DNA from: Lewinella sp. 4G2
GTDB taxonomy: Bacteria > Bacteroidota > Bacteroidia > Chitinophagales > Saprospiraceae
DNA: 64,000 nt
Assembly (NCBI RefSeq): GCF_001625015.1
Contig: NZ_LVWJ02000019.1
Span: forward strand, 466,281 to 530,280
Direction of reading: 5' to 3'
The notes beneath the pieces are model-generated. The model made no database searches. It saw only the letters and a program-made list of their open reading frames with translations, and was not told the DNA's origin. The position numbers and the translations under genes were made by a program. Shown one piece after another: positions 26,477 through 34,475 of this stretch; the first letter of the stretch is position 1, and every line of letters begins with the position of its first letter.

Positions 26477-27994
26477 TTACTTGATCACGGCAAATTGTTC
26501 CTTGCGGTTGGGAGTATCCTGGTGCACCCCTTCCAGCGAGATCGGTCCGCTCGCTCCAGAGAGGGCACGATCCACATCCTTAATACTACGAACAGTCCGG
26601 CCGTCAATTTTTTGTACGACGAAGCCGGGTCGGATGCGCGTCTGCTCAGCCACCAGACCTTCGTTGATCTTACGGATAACCACGCCGCCGTCAATACCCA
26701 GGTCTTCGGCCTGACCTTCGCTTAGTTCAACGAATTCGGCGCCCAGTTTCTGCGTTTCGCGGGCGGCTACCGGACGGCTCACCGAGCCGGACCCACCTTC
26801 CGTGTTTTGCAGTTTCGCCTGGGCGGTGCGAGCATCGCCATCCCGTTCGTAGCTTAGGGTGACGACGTCACCGGGGCGGCGGCGGCCCAATTGCTCGAGG
26901 AGTTCGCTGTTGCGGAGGGTCGTGACACCGTCAACACCAACGATGACGTCGCCTTCCTGCAGGCCAGCTTCTTCGGCGGCGCTACCGGAGATGACGTCGG
27001 ATACGTACACACCATTGTCGCGGTCAATACCCAGTTCTTTGGCAAAACCAGTATTCAGCTCACGAATCTTGGCACCGAGGAGGCCCCGCTGTACGATGCC
27101 GAACTCGCGCAAGTCTTCGGTCACCTTCTTCACGATGGCGGAGGGGACGGCAAAACTGTAGCCCGCGAATACACCCGTAGGGCTAGAGATGGCCGTATTG
27201 ATACCCACCAGGTTTCCGTTGATGTCGACCAAAGCGCCACCGGAGTTACCGGGGTTTACAACGGCATCCGTTTGGATGAAGGATTCGATGGCGAGGTCGC
27301 CACCACTCTGGCGGACGATGTCGATGCTCCGACCTTTTGCGGATACGATGCCGGCGGTGACGGTGCTCGTCAGGCTGAAGGGGTTGCCTACGGCTACTAC
27401 CCAATCACCAATTTTGAGGGCATCACTATTGGCAAAATCTACCGTAGGAAGTTGGTCGGCATCAATTTTAATCAAAGCGATATCCGTCGTTGGGTCAACG
27501 CCAATGATCTCGGCGTCGTAGGTCCGCTGATCGTTGAGGACGACCTCAAGCTCTTCGGCGTCCTCTACCACGTGGTTATTGGTAGCGATGTAGCCATCCG
27601 CGCTGATGATAACGCCGGAGCCGGAGCCCTGCTGCAGGCGGTCGGGCATCTGCCCGCCACCACGGGGGCCACCGAAGAGATCCCGGAAGCCGGGAGGTAG
27701 CTGATTGGGGTCGATCTGCATTTCGCCGCGGCTACCGCTTGCTTTCTTACTGGCTTTGATGTGGACGACTGCGGGAAGTGTTTTCTCGGCGGCTACGCTA
27801 AATCCTGCGGCGGGGGCAGGTGCCACGGTGCCGGAGTTGCCGGAGGGATCTGCGTAGCGGGCAAAATTAGTCGCCGGCTTACTTTCCAGTTCAACGTATT
27901 TAACGGATTGGTTCCAGCCAAAATACTGGGCGCCGCCGAGTGCAGCAAGGCCACCCACAATGGCGGCCAGCACGACGAAGAGTAGCTTTTTCAT
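26477..27994 (-). CDS. HtrA/Deg family periplasmic serine protease with two PDZ domains
   Basis: 505 residues from ATG 27994, chosen because it begins the N-terminal membrane/signal segment LLFVVLAAIVGGLAALGGAQ. The catalytic triad is visible: His 141 (ATNNHVV), Asp 171 (PTTDIALI) and Ser 251 (GNSGGALV). PDZ1 begins about residue 310 (LLGAKIRELN) and PDZ2 about 400 (LGAEFVELSEG). It degrades or refolds damaged envelope proteins. A Pro/Ala linker near residue 60 (APAPAAG) resembles the peptide encoded by the 18-bp element, but the DNA match is poor. Confidence 0.95.
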   Translation of the reverse strand: MKKLLFVVLAAIVGGLAALGGAQYFGWNQSVKYVELESKPATNFARYADPSGNSGTVAPAPAAGFSVAAEKTLPAVVHIKASKKASGSRGEMQIDPNQLPPGFRDLFGGPRGGGQMPDRLQQGSGSGVIISADGYIATNNHVVEDAEELEVVLNDQRTYDAEIIGVDPTTDIALIKIDADQLPTVDFANSDALKIGDWVVAVGNPFSLTSTVTAGIVSAKGRSIDIVRQSGGDLAIESFIQTDAVVNPGNSGGALVDINGNLVGINTAISSPTGVFAGYSFAVPSAIVKKVTEDLREFGIVQRGLLGAKIRELNTGFAKELGIDRDNGVYVSDVISGSAAEEAGLQEGDVIVGVDGVTTLRNSELLEQLGRRRPGDVVTLSYERDGDARTAQAKLQNTEGGSGSVSRPVAARETQKLGAEFVELSEGQAEDLGIDGGVVIRKINEGLVAEQTRIRPGFVVQKIDGRTVRSIKDVDRALSGASGPISLEGVHQDTPNRKEQFAVIK

Positions 27995-28213
27995 GTTGAT
28001 AGTTTTGGGGTAAAAGGAAGGAATTATTGGAACGCATACGCAGTGGTCATTCGTTCGCAATTCACGCTTCTAAGACGATCTACCCTTTGATTTGGTTGGC
28101 CCGCTTAACTTTCGTTAACGCTGCTTAACCCGGATTGCGGCAAGGACCAGCTGAATAGTGGTATAGCCTGCCTTCACGGCCTCAATTGGTACGTTGTATT
28201 TAAGACCAGACCA

Positions 28214-29104
28214 TTACAAAACAATCCACGGATAAGCCTCCGCAAATGACTGGCGCCAGGTGATGTGCCAGTGCCCCAACCCTTCGTAGACGGTCAACTT
28301 GCGGTTATCCGCCGAAATGCCTGCTGCGGCGAGCCGATCATGGGCCTTCTGCGCCAGTGGCACCATTGGTGCTTCCAATTCTCCCACGGAGACGAAGACT
28401 TTCTTGTTGCTCAGGTCGCCATTGGGCTCCATCGCCAAAAGGCGCTCTTCGTCGACCCACATGGAGGGGGACTGAATTAGGGCGACGCCGAAAGTTTCGG
28501 GGTGGCTCATGATGGCGTAGTAGGCCATCATACCACTGCGGGAAATACCTCCAATGGTAGTGTGTTCGGGTGCCGGGAGGGTGCGGAAATTGGCATCTAC
28601 CCAGGGTTTGAACTCCTTACAGAACCAATTCATGTAAGCTTCTCCGTGGGCCTGAGGGATATCGCTGGTTGGCCAGGGCGTGTATTCCCCGTCGCGGTCC
28701 TCGGCGGATTCCAGGCCAATTACGATGGCTCCGCGCCCACCGGCGTTCACGGTGGAGTCGATCACCTCATCTACCCGCCATTCTTCGGATTCATTCTCCA
28801 GCTCATTGAATGCACCGTCACCATCCATGAAATAGATTACCGGGTAGCTGATGGAGTCGTTTTCGCGGTACCCCGGTGGGAGGTATACGTGAACCGTCCG
28901 TTTGCTGTTCTGATAGGGGATCAGGATGGAATCCCGTAGGACGGTTACGTTTTCGGAAGCGGTATTAGTGGCCTGCGCCATGAATTCAGCGTGGCTGCGT
29001 TCCCACTGGTAGTCGTGGTATTTACGTTGCCCGTACCGAAAAGCAAAGTAGCTGAGTGCAGGAATGACTACAAAAAACAGGAGAAGGCGAAGCGTCTTTT
29101 TCAT
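28214..29104 (-). CDS. Esterase D/enterochelin-esterase-like alpha/beta hydrolase, membrane-anchored
   Basis: 296 residues. The N-terminal hydrophobic segment LLLFFVVIPALSYFAFRYG is not followed by a clean cleavage site, so it may be an anchor. The hydrolase core shows YPVIYFMDGDGAF (oxyanion strand), the nucleophile elbow GGISRSGM and a late His in GLGHWHITW. The family hydrolyses esters, including siderophore and acetyl esters; the substrate here is unknown. It has no operon partner. The 219-bp gap 27995-28213 holds nothing I recognise. Confidence 0.85.
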   Translation of the reverse strand: MKKTLRLLLFFVVIPALSYFAFRYGQRKYHDYQWERSHAEFMAQATNTASENVTVLRDSILIPYQNSKRTVHVYLPPGYRENDSISYPVIYFMDGDGAFNELENESEEWRVDEVIDSTVNAGGRGAIVIGLESAEDRDGEYTPWPTSDIPQAHGEAYMNWFCKEFKPWVDANFRTLPAPEHTTIGGISRSGMMAYYAIMSHPETFGVALIQSPSMWVDEERLLAMEPNGDLSNKKVFVSVGELEAPMVPLAQKAHDRLAAAGISADNRKLTVYEGLGHWHITWRQSFAEAYPWIVL

Positions 29105-29252
29105 TAGGTGGTTGATTACAATGGAAAGAATACAAGTTATACCGTCAAACCCAAAGACCTAGCATTAGCAATAGGGTTGCATCCTACTCCGAGATTAGAC
29201 TAACCTGCCCTCAGCACCTACACCCTATTTTCGCCCTACCAAAATCCGACGC

Positions 29253-32200
29253 ATGCGCCTGTTTTCGTTTCTTTTCATCTGGGCCTGGGCCCTTCCCCTA
29301 TTCGGCCAGGCCTACTTCCAGCAGGACGTAGCCTACGACATCAAGGTGACGCTCAACGACGAAACGGATGAGTTGAACGGGCAACTTACCCTCGAGTATA
29401 CCAATAATTCGCCCGACGTCCTGGCGGCGATCCCTTTCCACATTTGGCCCAACGCCTACTCCAGCGATGCCTCGGCGTTTGCCAAACAAATGCTGCGCAA
29501 CGGCAACACGAAGTTTCACTTTGCCGACGCCAGCAAGCGCGGTGAACTGGATGGCCTCAATTTTACCGTCGACGGCCAACCCGCTCCGCACCGCCCGGAT
29601 GAGGAACACCTCGATATTGTACACCTCCCCCTCCCCTCCCCCCTCGCGCCCGGGGCAAGGGCGACCATCCGTACACCCTTCCGCGTCAACATCCCCAACA
29701 GTTTTTCTCGCCTGGGTCACGTTGGGGATTCCTACCAGATGACGCAGTGGTACCCCAAGCCGGCCGTCTACGATCGGGACGGCTGGCACGCCATGCCCTA
29801 CCTGGATCAGGGAGAATTCTACTCCGAATTCGGCTCCTTTCGCGTCAGCATCACCTTACCGGAAAACTACGTCGTTGGAGCAACCGGCACACTAGTGGAA
29901 GCCAGCGAAAGAACCTGGCTACTCGCCCGGGCGAACGACGGTCTTGAACGAATGCTTCAATCCAACTACGGAATCACCCGCAGCGAGGAGGAGAGCGAAC
30001 CCTTCCCCCCTTCTTCGGACCGTACCAAGACCATTACTTACGTCGCGGACCGCGTCCACGATTTCGCCTGGTTTGCGGATAAACGCTTCAACGTATTGCA
30101 CGATACGCTCCACCTGCCCGGGGTGGAGGAGCCCATCGACGTTTGGTCCATGTTCACCGAAACGGAGATCGATCTTTGGTCGCGGAGCATCGAATACCTT
30201 AAGCGGTCCACCCGCTTCTACTCCGAGAAAGTGGGCACTTACCCTTACCCCCAGGTTACCGGCGTTCAATCCGCTCTTTCCGCCGGCGCGGGGATGGAGT
30301 ACCCGATGATCACCGTCATCGGCTTGAGCTACAGTGGCCGCTCGCTCGACGAGGTGCTGGCCCACGAGGTCGGCCACAACTGGTTCTACGGCATCCTCGG
30401 CAGCAATGAGCGGGACAGCCCCTGGATGGACGAGGGCTTCAACAGCTACTACGAAGCCCGCTACATGGATACCTTTTACGAACCGAACGACGTCGAACTT
30501 CCGCTCGTCGGATCACTTGACCTTAACCGGACGGGTTACCAGTACCTCGCCCGCCAGGGCCGGGACCAGGCACCGGACACCGATTCCGACAGCCTCAGCC
30601 AGTTCAATTATTGGATCCAGGCCTACAGCAAGCCCGCCATGGCGTTGCAGGAGTTGGAGGCCTTCATCGGGCGGGAACGGCTTGACGAAGCGATGCGGAC
30701 CTATTTCGACCGCTGGTCCTTCCGCCATCCCCAGCCGGAGGATGTCTTTTCGGTATTCGAAGAAGTCCTCGGCCCGGAGGTATCGCCGTGGTTCACCCAG
30801 GCGATGACCACCACGCTGACGTCCGATTGGAAGGTAAGCAGGTTGGCCGATGGGCAATCCGCGCTGTCCCATTCCGGTCCTCGCTCCGCACCCGCGGCAG
30901 CGCAAAAAGAGACACTGACGGGAGAAAAAATTGGGCTTCCTCCAGTGCTCCCAAAAAATGATGCTGTGTTGGAAGCCGGTGAAGACGCAGTGGCGGTCGT
31001 GCTTCCCGCAGATGACAACCCGCTTGATCTGAAGATTGGTAATAACCGCTCCGGAGCCCGAAAATTGGCTCTCGGATTAGGGATTGGCGCTGAGAGCGCC
31101 GAGCGGGCCCGGGTGTACCTGCTACCCATTATAGGGTACAACATTCACGATGGCGTGCAGGCAGGATTGGTGGCGCACAACCGTGGTTTTGAGCCGAAGA
31201 CCTTCGAGTGGATGGTTGCGCCGCTGTACGGGTTCGGGAGTAGCCAACTCAATGGTTTTGGCGGAGGGCGCTACCGGATCACGCGGCCCTTCAATGGCGT
31301 CCGGCAGGTACTCCTGAGCGCGGGGACGCAGCGGTTTAGCGACTTCACGCTGGCCCGAACGGAGGAGGCTTATAGCTACCAACGCACCGCGCTGAAGGCC
31401 GCATTTGAGTTCGACAATCCTCCCATTACCCAGCGAGAATCCTCCGTATTTGCCCAGGCCATCTACCTAGCCAAAGACCGGGCGGAATTCGATGGTTCGC
31501 CGGAACCCGCAGGCATGCGTACGGAGACCAACCTCTTTCTACGCCTCGGTTATCAGGCGGAGATCAAACGAGAAATCACGCCCCTCGCCTACGCGCTGAC
31601 GCTGGAGTATAAAGACCGCGATGACCAGCAGCCGGAAGCCTTTGAGACCGACCATTTACGGTTGGACCTGACGGTGGAGGGTGGCTACCAGTACGAGGCC
31701 AACCACTTCTTCCGCTGGCGCGTATTCGGCGGCTACTTCCTGGCTAATGACCTGCGCGAGCAGGCGAATTACCCGGAGTCCGCACTCAGCCTGGTGGATA
31801 ACGCCGACAGCGATTACCGGCGCGACGGGCTCTACTTCGGCCGCAACGTTGGGCCCAACCAAAACAGCTGGCCGGACCAGCAACTCGGCCGCCGCCAGGG
31901 GGGATTCCGGGCGCCCATCAGTTCTTCGTTCACGGCTTTCCAGAGTAACGATTTCATGCTGGCGGCCAACCTGGACGTAGACCTGCCGCTGGGTGAGCTG
32001 CCCGTCCCACTGGGCGTCTTCCTCGACGCTGGGTACTACGGTTTCCGTGCGACGACCTCCGACCCGACCTCCGGCACCCTGAGCTGGGTGGGCGGCGCTG
32101 CACTGACGGCGTTGGACGGTCGCGTTGGGCTGTACCTACCCCTGGTGGCGGACCCGGACACGAAATTCCTATTGGAGCAACGGGGCAACTTGCTGGACCG

Positions 32201-32267
32201 AGTTAGTTTCCGCCTCAACTTGGAAGGGTGGCTACCGTGGAAGTGGGTGGACGGCATCATCCGGTAG
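29253..32267 (+). CDS. M1 family zinc metallopeptidase fused to a C-terminal beta-barrel-like domain
   Basis: 1004 residues with a signal peptide (RLFSFLFIWAWALPLFGQA). The gluzincin domain carries the zinc site HEVGHNWFYG and, 18 residues on, WMDEGFNSYYE. The family's exopeptidase motif appears as SAGAGMEYP rather than GAMEN. After about residue 600 the protein switches to alternating strands (YNIHDGVQAGLVAHNRGFEP, QVLLSAGTQRFSDF, ALTLEYKDRD) with late aromatics, resembling outer-membrane barrels. Residues 546-550 (APAAA) come from an 18-bp element in the linker between the two parts. A TATTTTCGC -7 box lies at 29226-29234. Surface peptide processing is inferred. Confidence 0.9.
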   Translation: MRLFSFLFIWAWALPLFGQAYFQQDVAYDIKVTLNDETDELNGQLTLEYTNNSPDVLAAIPFHIWPNAYSSDASAFAKQMLRNGNTKFHFADASKRGELDGLNFTVDGQPAPHRPDEEHLDIVHLPLPSPLAPGARATIRTPFRVNIPNSFSRLGHVGDSYQMTQWYPKPAVYDRDGWHAMPYLDQGEFYSEFGSFRVSITLPENYVVGATGTLVEASERTWLLARANDGLERMLQSNYGITRSEEESEPFPPSSDRTKTITYVADRVHDFAWFADKRFNVLHDTLHLPGVEEPIDVWSMFTETEIDLWSRSIEYLKRSTRFYSEKVGTYPYPQVTGVQSALSAGAGMEYPMITVIGLSYSGRSLDEVLAHEVGHNWFYGILGSNERDSPWMDEGFNSYYEARYMDTFYEPNDVELPLVGSLDLNRTGYQYLARQGRDQAPDTDSDSLSQFNYWIQAYSKPAMALQELEAFIGRERLDEAMRTYFDRWSFRHPQPEDVFSVFEEVLGPEVSPWFTQAMTTTLTSDWKVSRLADGQSALSHSGPRSAPAAAQKETLTGEKIGLPPVLPKNDAVLEAGEDAVAVVLPADDNPLDLKIGNNRSGARKLALGLGIGAESAERARVYLLPIIGYNIHDGVQAGLVAHNRGFEPKTFEWMVAPLYGFGSSQLNGFGGGRYRITRPFNGVRQVLLSAGTQRFSDFTLARTEEAYSYQRTALKAAFEFDNPPITQRESSVFAQAIYLAKDRAEFDGSPEPAGMRTETNLFLRLGYQAEIKREITPLAYALTLEYKDRDDQQPEAFETDHLRLDLTVEGGYQYEANHFFRWRVFGGYFLANDLREQANYPESALSLVDNADSDYRRDGLYFGRNVGPNQNSWPDQQLGRRQGGFRAPISSSFTAFQSNDFMLAANLDVDLPLGELPVPLGVFLDAGYYGFRATTSDPTSGTLSWVGGAALTALDGRVGLYLPLVADPDTKFLLEQRGNLLDRVSFRLNLEGWLPWKWVDGIIR
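30887..30904 (-). repeat. 18-bp dispersed element, copy 6 (inside the M1 peptidase gene)
   Basis: GCACCCGCGGCAGCGC in the gene's sense direction, encoding Ala-Pro-Ala-Ala-Ala(-Gln) in the interdomain linker. The outer base on each side deviates from the consensus. Confidence 0.8.
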
Positions 32268-32270
32268 CGC

Positions 32271-32298
32271 TTGCTGCACCACGAATTGTTACCTTCGC
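32271..32298 (+). promoter_or_regulatory. Candidate promoter abutting the 32302 start codon
   Basis: TTG, then after 16 bp TACCTTCGC ending 3 bp before ATG 32302. If used, the transcript would be leaderless or nearly so. The spacer is shorter than the usual 19-21 bp. Confidence 0.4.
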
Positions 32299-32301
32299 GG
32301 C

Positions 32302-32805
32302 ATGACTTTAGGAGATCTCTTTCAGTACGCAACGGACCACCCGGCGCACGTTTTGTTTTACTTCCTCATCATTCCCTTCGCCGCGTTGCTGGCGGGCTGG
32401 ATGGAGCGGGAAGAAGGGCACCTACCGCCGTGGAATTACCTGTTCAGCACGCTGATCTACCTGGTCGCCATCCCGGCCATCCTCTCCTTCGCCTACTCTG
32501 CCTACCGCTGGTTTTTTGACCGGCAGGCGATTGACAATACCAACCTATTGCTGCAGGTGCTGCCCGTAGCGAGTATGGCGGTGACTTTCTTCATCGTCAA
32601 ACGCCACGTCAAAGTGGATACCCTGCCCGGTTTTGGCCGCCTGAGCGGCATGGTGATGATGATCTTCGCTACGATGGTCATCATGTGGTTCCTGGACCGG
32701 TTCCGCATCATCGGCTTCACCTTCATTCCGTTCCAGTACCTGCTGCTGATCTTCCTGGTCCTCCTCTTCGCCATCCGTTACGGGTGGAAACGGATCGGGT
32801 CCTAA
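32302..32805 (+). CDS. Multi-pass membrane protein, unknown
   Basis: 167 residues from ATG 32302. The upstream extension lies inside the preceding gene in another frame and is rejected. Five hydrophobic segments are apparent: VLFYFLIIPFAALLAGW, YLFSTLIYLVAIPAILSFAY, LLQVLPVASMAVTFFIV, SGMVMMIFATMVIMWFL and FQYLLLIFLVLLFAIRY. No catalytic motif. Similar small membrane proteins are common in Saprospiria genomes; function unknown. It starts 34 bp after the M1 peptidase stop but may have its own promoter. Confidence 0.75.
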   Translation: MTLGDLFQYATDHPAHVLFYFLIIPFAALLAGWMEREEGHLPPWNYLFSTLIYLVAIPAILSFAYSAYRWFFDRQAIDNTNLLLQVLPVASMAVTFFIVKRHVKVDTLPGFGRLSGMVMMIFATMVIMWFLDRFRIIGFTFIPFQYLLLIFLVLLFAIRYGWKRIGS

Positions 32806-32810
32806 GCAAG

Positions 32811-33347
32811 CTACTTTCGTTGTACCAGCCGTAAGTAATCGTTGATCGTGATGGTCGCGTAGTCACGAGCGAGCCCGGGGAAGGCCACCAAGGTATCGCC
32901 GCCGGTGACCCAGTTGATCTCCCGGTTGGTCGTCAGGTGGTGCTTCAGTTGTTCCGCGTTGTCGTAGCTCAAGCGGGCGGGTAGGCTCACAGCGTTCGTG
33001 CCTTTGGGCGACGTAATTAGTAATTCTACTTTGCCGGAGGGGCCGGCCGGCCCTTGTTGCGTGCGGGTATGTAGCTCCAGGAAAGCCTGGTCTTCCAACC
33101 AATTATCGTAGATCACCGGCAGGAGGGTGGCGTCCGAGTCGTAGAGATCATCGTGGGTGAAGTGGTTGCCACGGTCACCACCATCTAGCACCCGGTAGTC
33201 CGCCTGCCGGGTGTTCTTGAAGAAGAGGTAGTTGGGGTCGGGCACGAAACTTTCGCCCTTGGCGGCACGGCGGGCCTTGGTGTTGCCATCGCAACCCAAC
33301 GTGCACAGGCAAAGACAGGCAAATAGGGCAAGAACGAAGTACTGCAT
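32811..33347 (-). CDS. Lipoprotein, unknown
   Basis: 178 residues with a lipoprotein signal (LALFACLCLCTLGC). The mature part has no recognised domain; conserved-looking stretches are YLFFKNTRQADYRV, KVELLITSPKG and FPGLARDYATITINDYLRLV. It is convergent with the membrane protein at 32302 (5 bp between stop codons). An element copy lies upstream at 33409. Confidence 0.75.
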   Translation of the reverse strand: MQYFVLALFACLCLCTLGCDGNTKARRAAKGESFVPDPNYLFFKNTRQADYRVLDGGDRGNHFTHDDLYDSDATLLPVIYDNWLEDQAFLELHTRTQQGPAGPSGKVELLITSPKGTNAVSLPARLSYDNAEQLKHHLTTNREINWVTGGDTLVAFPGLARDYATITINDYLRLVQRK

Positions 33348-33408
33348 AGTCGTATTTATAAAGGTGTTATTCGTCAGCTAAAGATTTAGGCGCACTGAAC
33401 TAAGGTTT

Positions 33409-33426
33409 GGCGCTGCCGCAGGTGCC
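33409..33426 (+). repeat. 18-bp dispersed element, copy 7 (intergenic)
   Basis: A perfect consensus copy, GGCGCTGCCGCAGGTGCC, between two minus-strand genes. Confidence 0.88.
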
Positions 33427-33450
33427 GACAAATGGGTAGGAGGAAACCGC

Positions 33451-34074
33451 TCAGGTAAGGATTACCCGTTGACCCTGCGGACCGATTAGCGTGGCCGTTA
33501 AATTAGCCGTAGAGGAATTGTGAAAAGACAAGCCAGCGCTACCACCGAGGGTAGCCAAGTTGCTGACGTTAGGTCCGGAGACGGCGAGACGTTGCAGCAC
33601 CACCCCCTGGTCCGGCAAATTGTGCGCCGGCGTCGAGCCACCCAGCCAGTCGATAAGGAAAGGTTGGGGAGAAATGAGGGGCGTGGCACCGGGGTCGGTC
33701 AGTTTCCAGTGGAGGGTAGACCCATCGGCCCGGGTGCGGCTGCCCGCCTCGAAAGGTTGGTTGGTAATGGGTTGGCCGTCTTCGCCGGTGAGAATTGCTC
33801 CATCAGTGACGGCCCAGGCCCAGCGGGTGAGGCGGCCGCTGGTCGTGACCGGTAGGCCATCCGTTCCCATCCAGCGGGGTTGCAGGTTAGGGTCGGCACT
33901 GGGGTCGGCGGCCAGTAATTCCAAATAGGTATTGGGGCCAATCCGGAGCAGGCGGTTCATCGTCCCCCGATTGAGGTGGCGACCGACATCCGAAAAGGTG
34001 ACGTGAAGCGCTACCTCCAGCAAGGCAGTGGTTGCCGCTAGATCGTGGGTGACGTAAACGAGGTGATCGATCAT
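33451..34074 (-). CDS. Glyoxalase-like (VOC fold) protein
   Basis: 207 residues. MIDHLVYVTHDLAATTALL is the typical first strand and helix of the glyoxalase-like group 3 domain. GTMNRLLRIGPNTYLELLA (about 37-55) and TLHWKLTDPG with FLIDWLGG are the further conserved strands. VOC proteins bind a metal through His/Glu; His 4 and Glu 52 are candidates. Substrate unknown. Monocistronic. Confidence 0.82.
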   Translation of the reverse strand: MIDHLVYVTHDLAATTALLEVALHVTFSDVGRHLNRGTMNRLLRIGPNTYLELLAADPSADPNLQPRWMGTDGLPVTTSGRLTRWAWAVTDGAILTGEDGQPITNQPFEAGSRTRADGSTLHWKLTDPGATPLISPQPFLIDWLGGSTPAHNLPDQGVVLQRLAVSGPNVSNLATLGGSAGLSFHNSSTANLTATLIGPQGQRVILT

Positions 34075-34475
34075 ATAATTAGGATGACGTAGATGCTAAA
34101 TAAAGAAAGCTGCACCTGGTTGTTGGCTGGCGATAAATTTTAATGGGAGCACTAAAAAGCAGCAGGAGCGCATACCGATCTCAAACAAAATACTTACGCT
34201 CGATCGCTCTGCCGTACAATCGACGGAGACAGTCAAGTCCCGAGCGAATTAATCATCTGGATGACGCATCGCGACAAAATTTACGTAGTTTGCAGCGTCT
34301 TAACTTTTTCACTTGCTTTCACGTCACCCCGCATTTGGGTCGATCGTACTAACTGGAACACCAAATCTTACTAACGGTATTATAAAATTCCCGGATGGTC
34401 TCCGGCGGATTTGCGGTGCCGTTTTGTCTTGCACGACTGGTTACTACGTGAAGACGTGGAGCGTAATCAACTCCT
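34075..34475. other. 401-bp intergenic gap
   Basis: No gene found between the divergent glyoxalase-like and M43 genes. A TACGTAGTTTGC stretch near 34290 faintly resembles a -7 box, and TATTATAAAATT near 34378 is AT-rich. I could not assign a promoter with confidence. Confidence 0.4.

Noticed and set aside
27809..27824. Partial element match in the APAPAAG linker of the HtrA gene
   Set aside because: Only the right half (GCAGGTGCC) matches; the left half is a G-run. It could be a decayed copy but cannot be supported.
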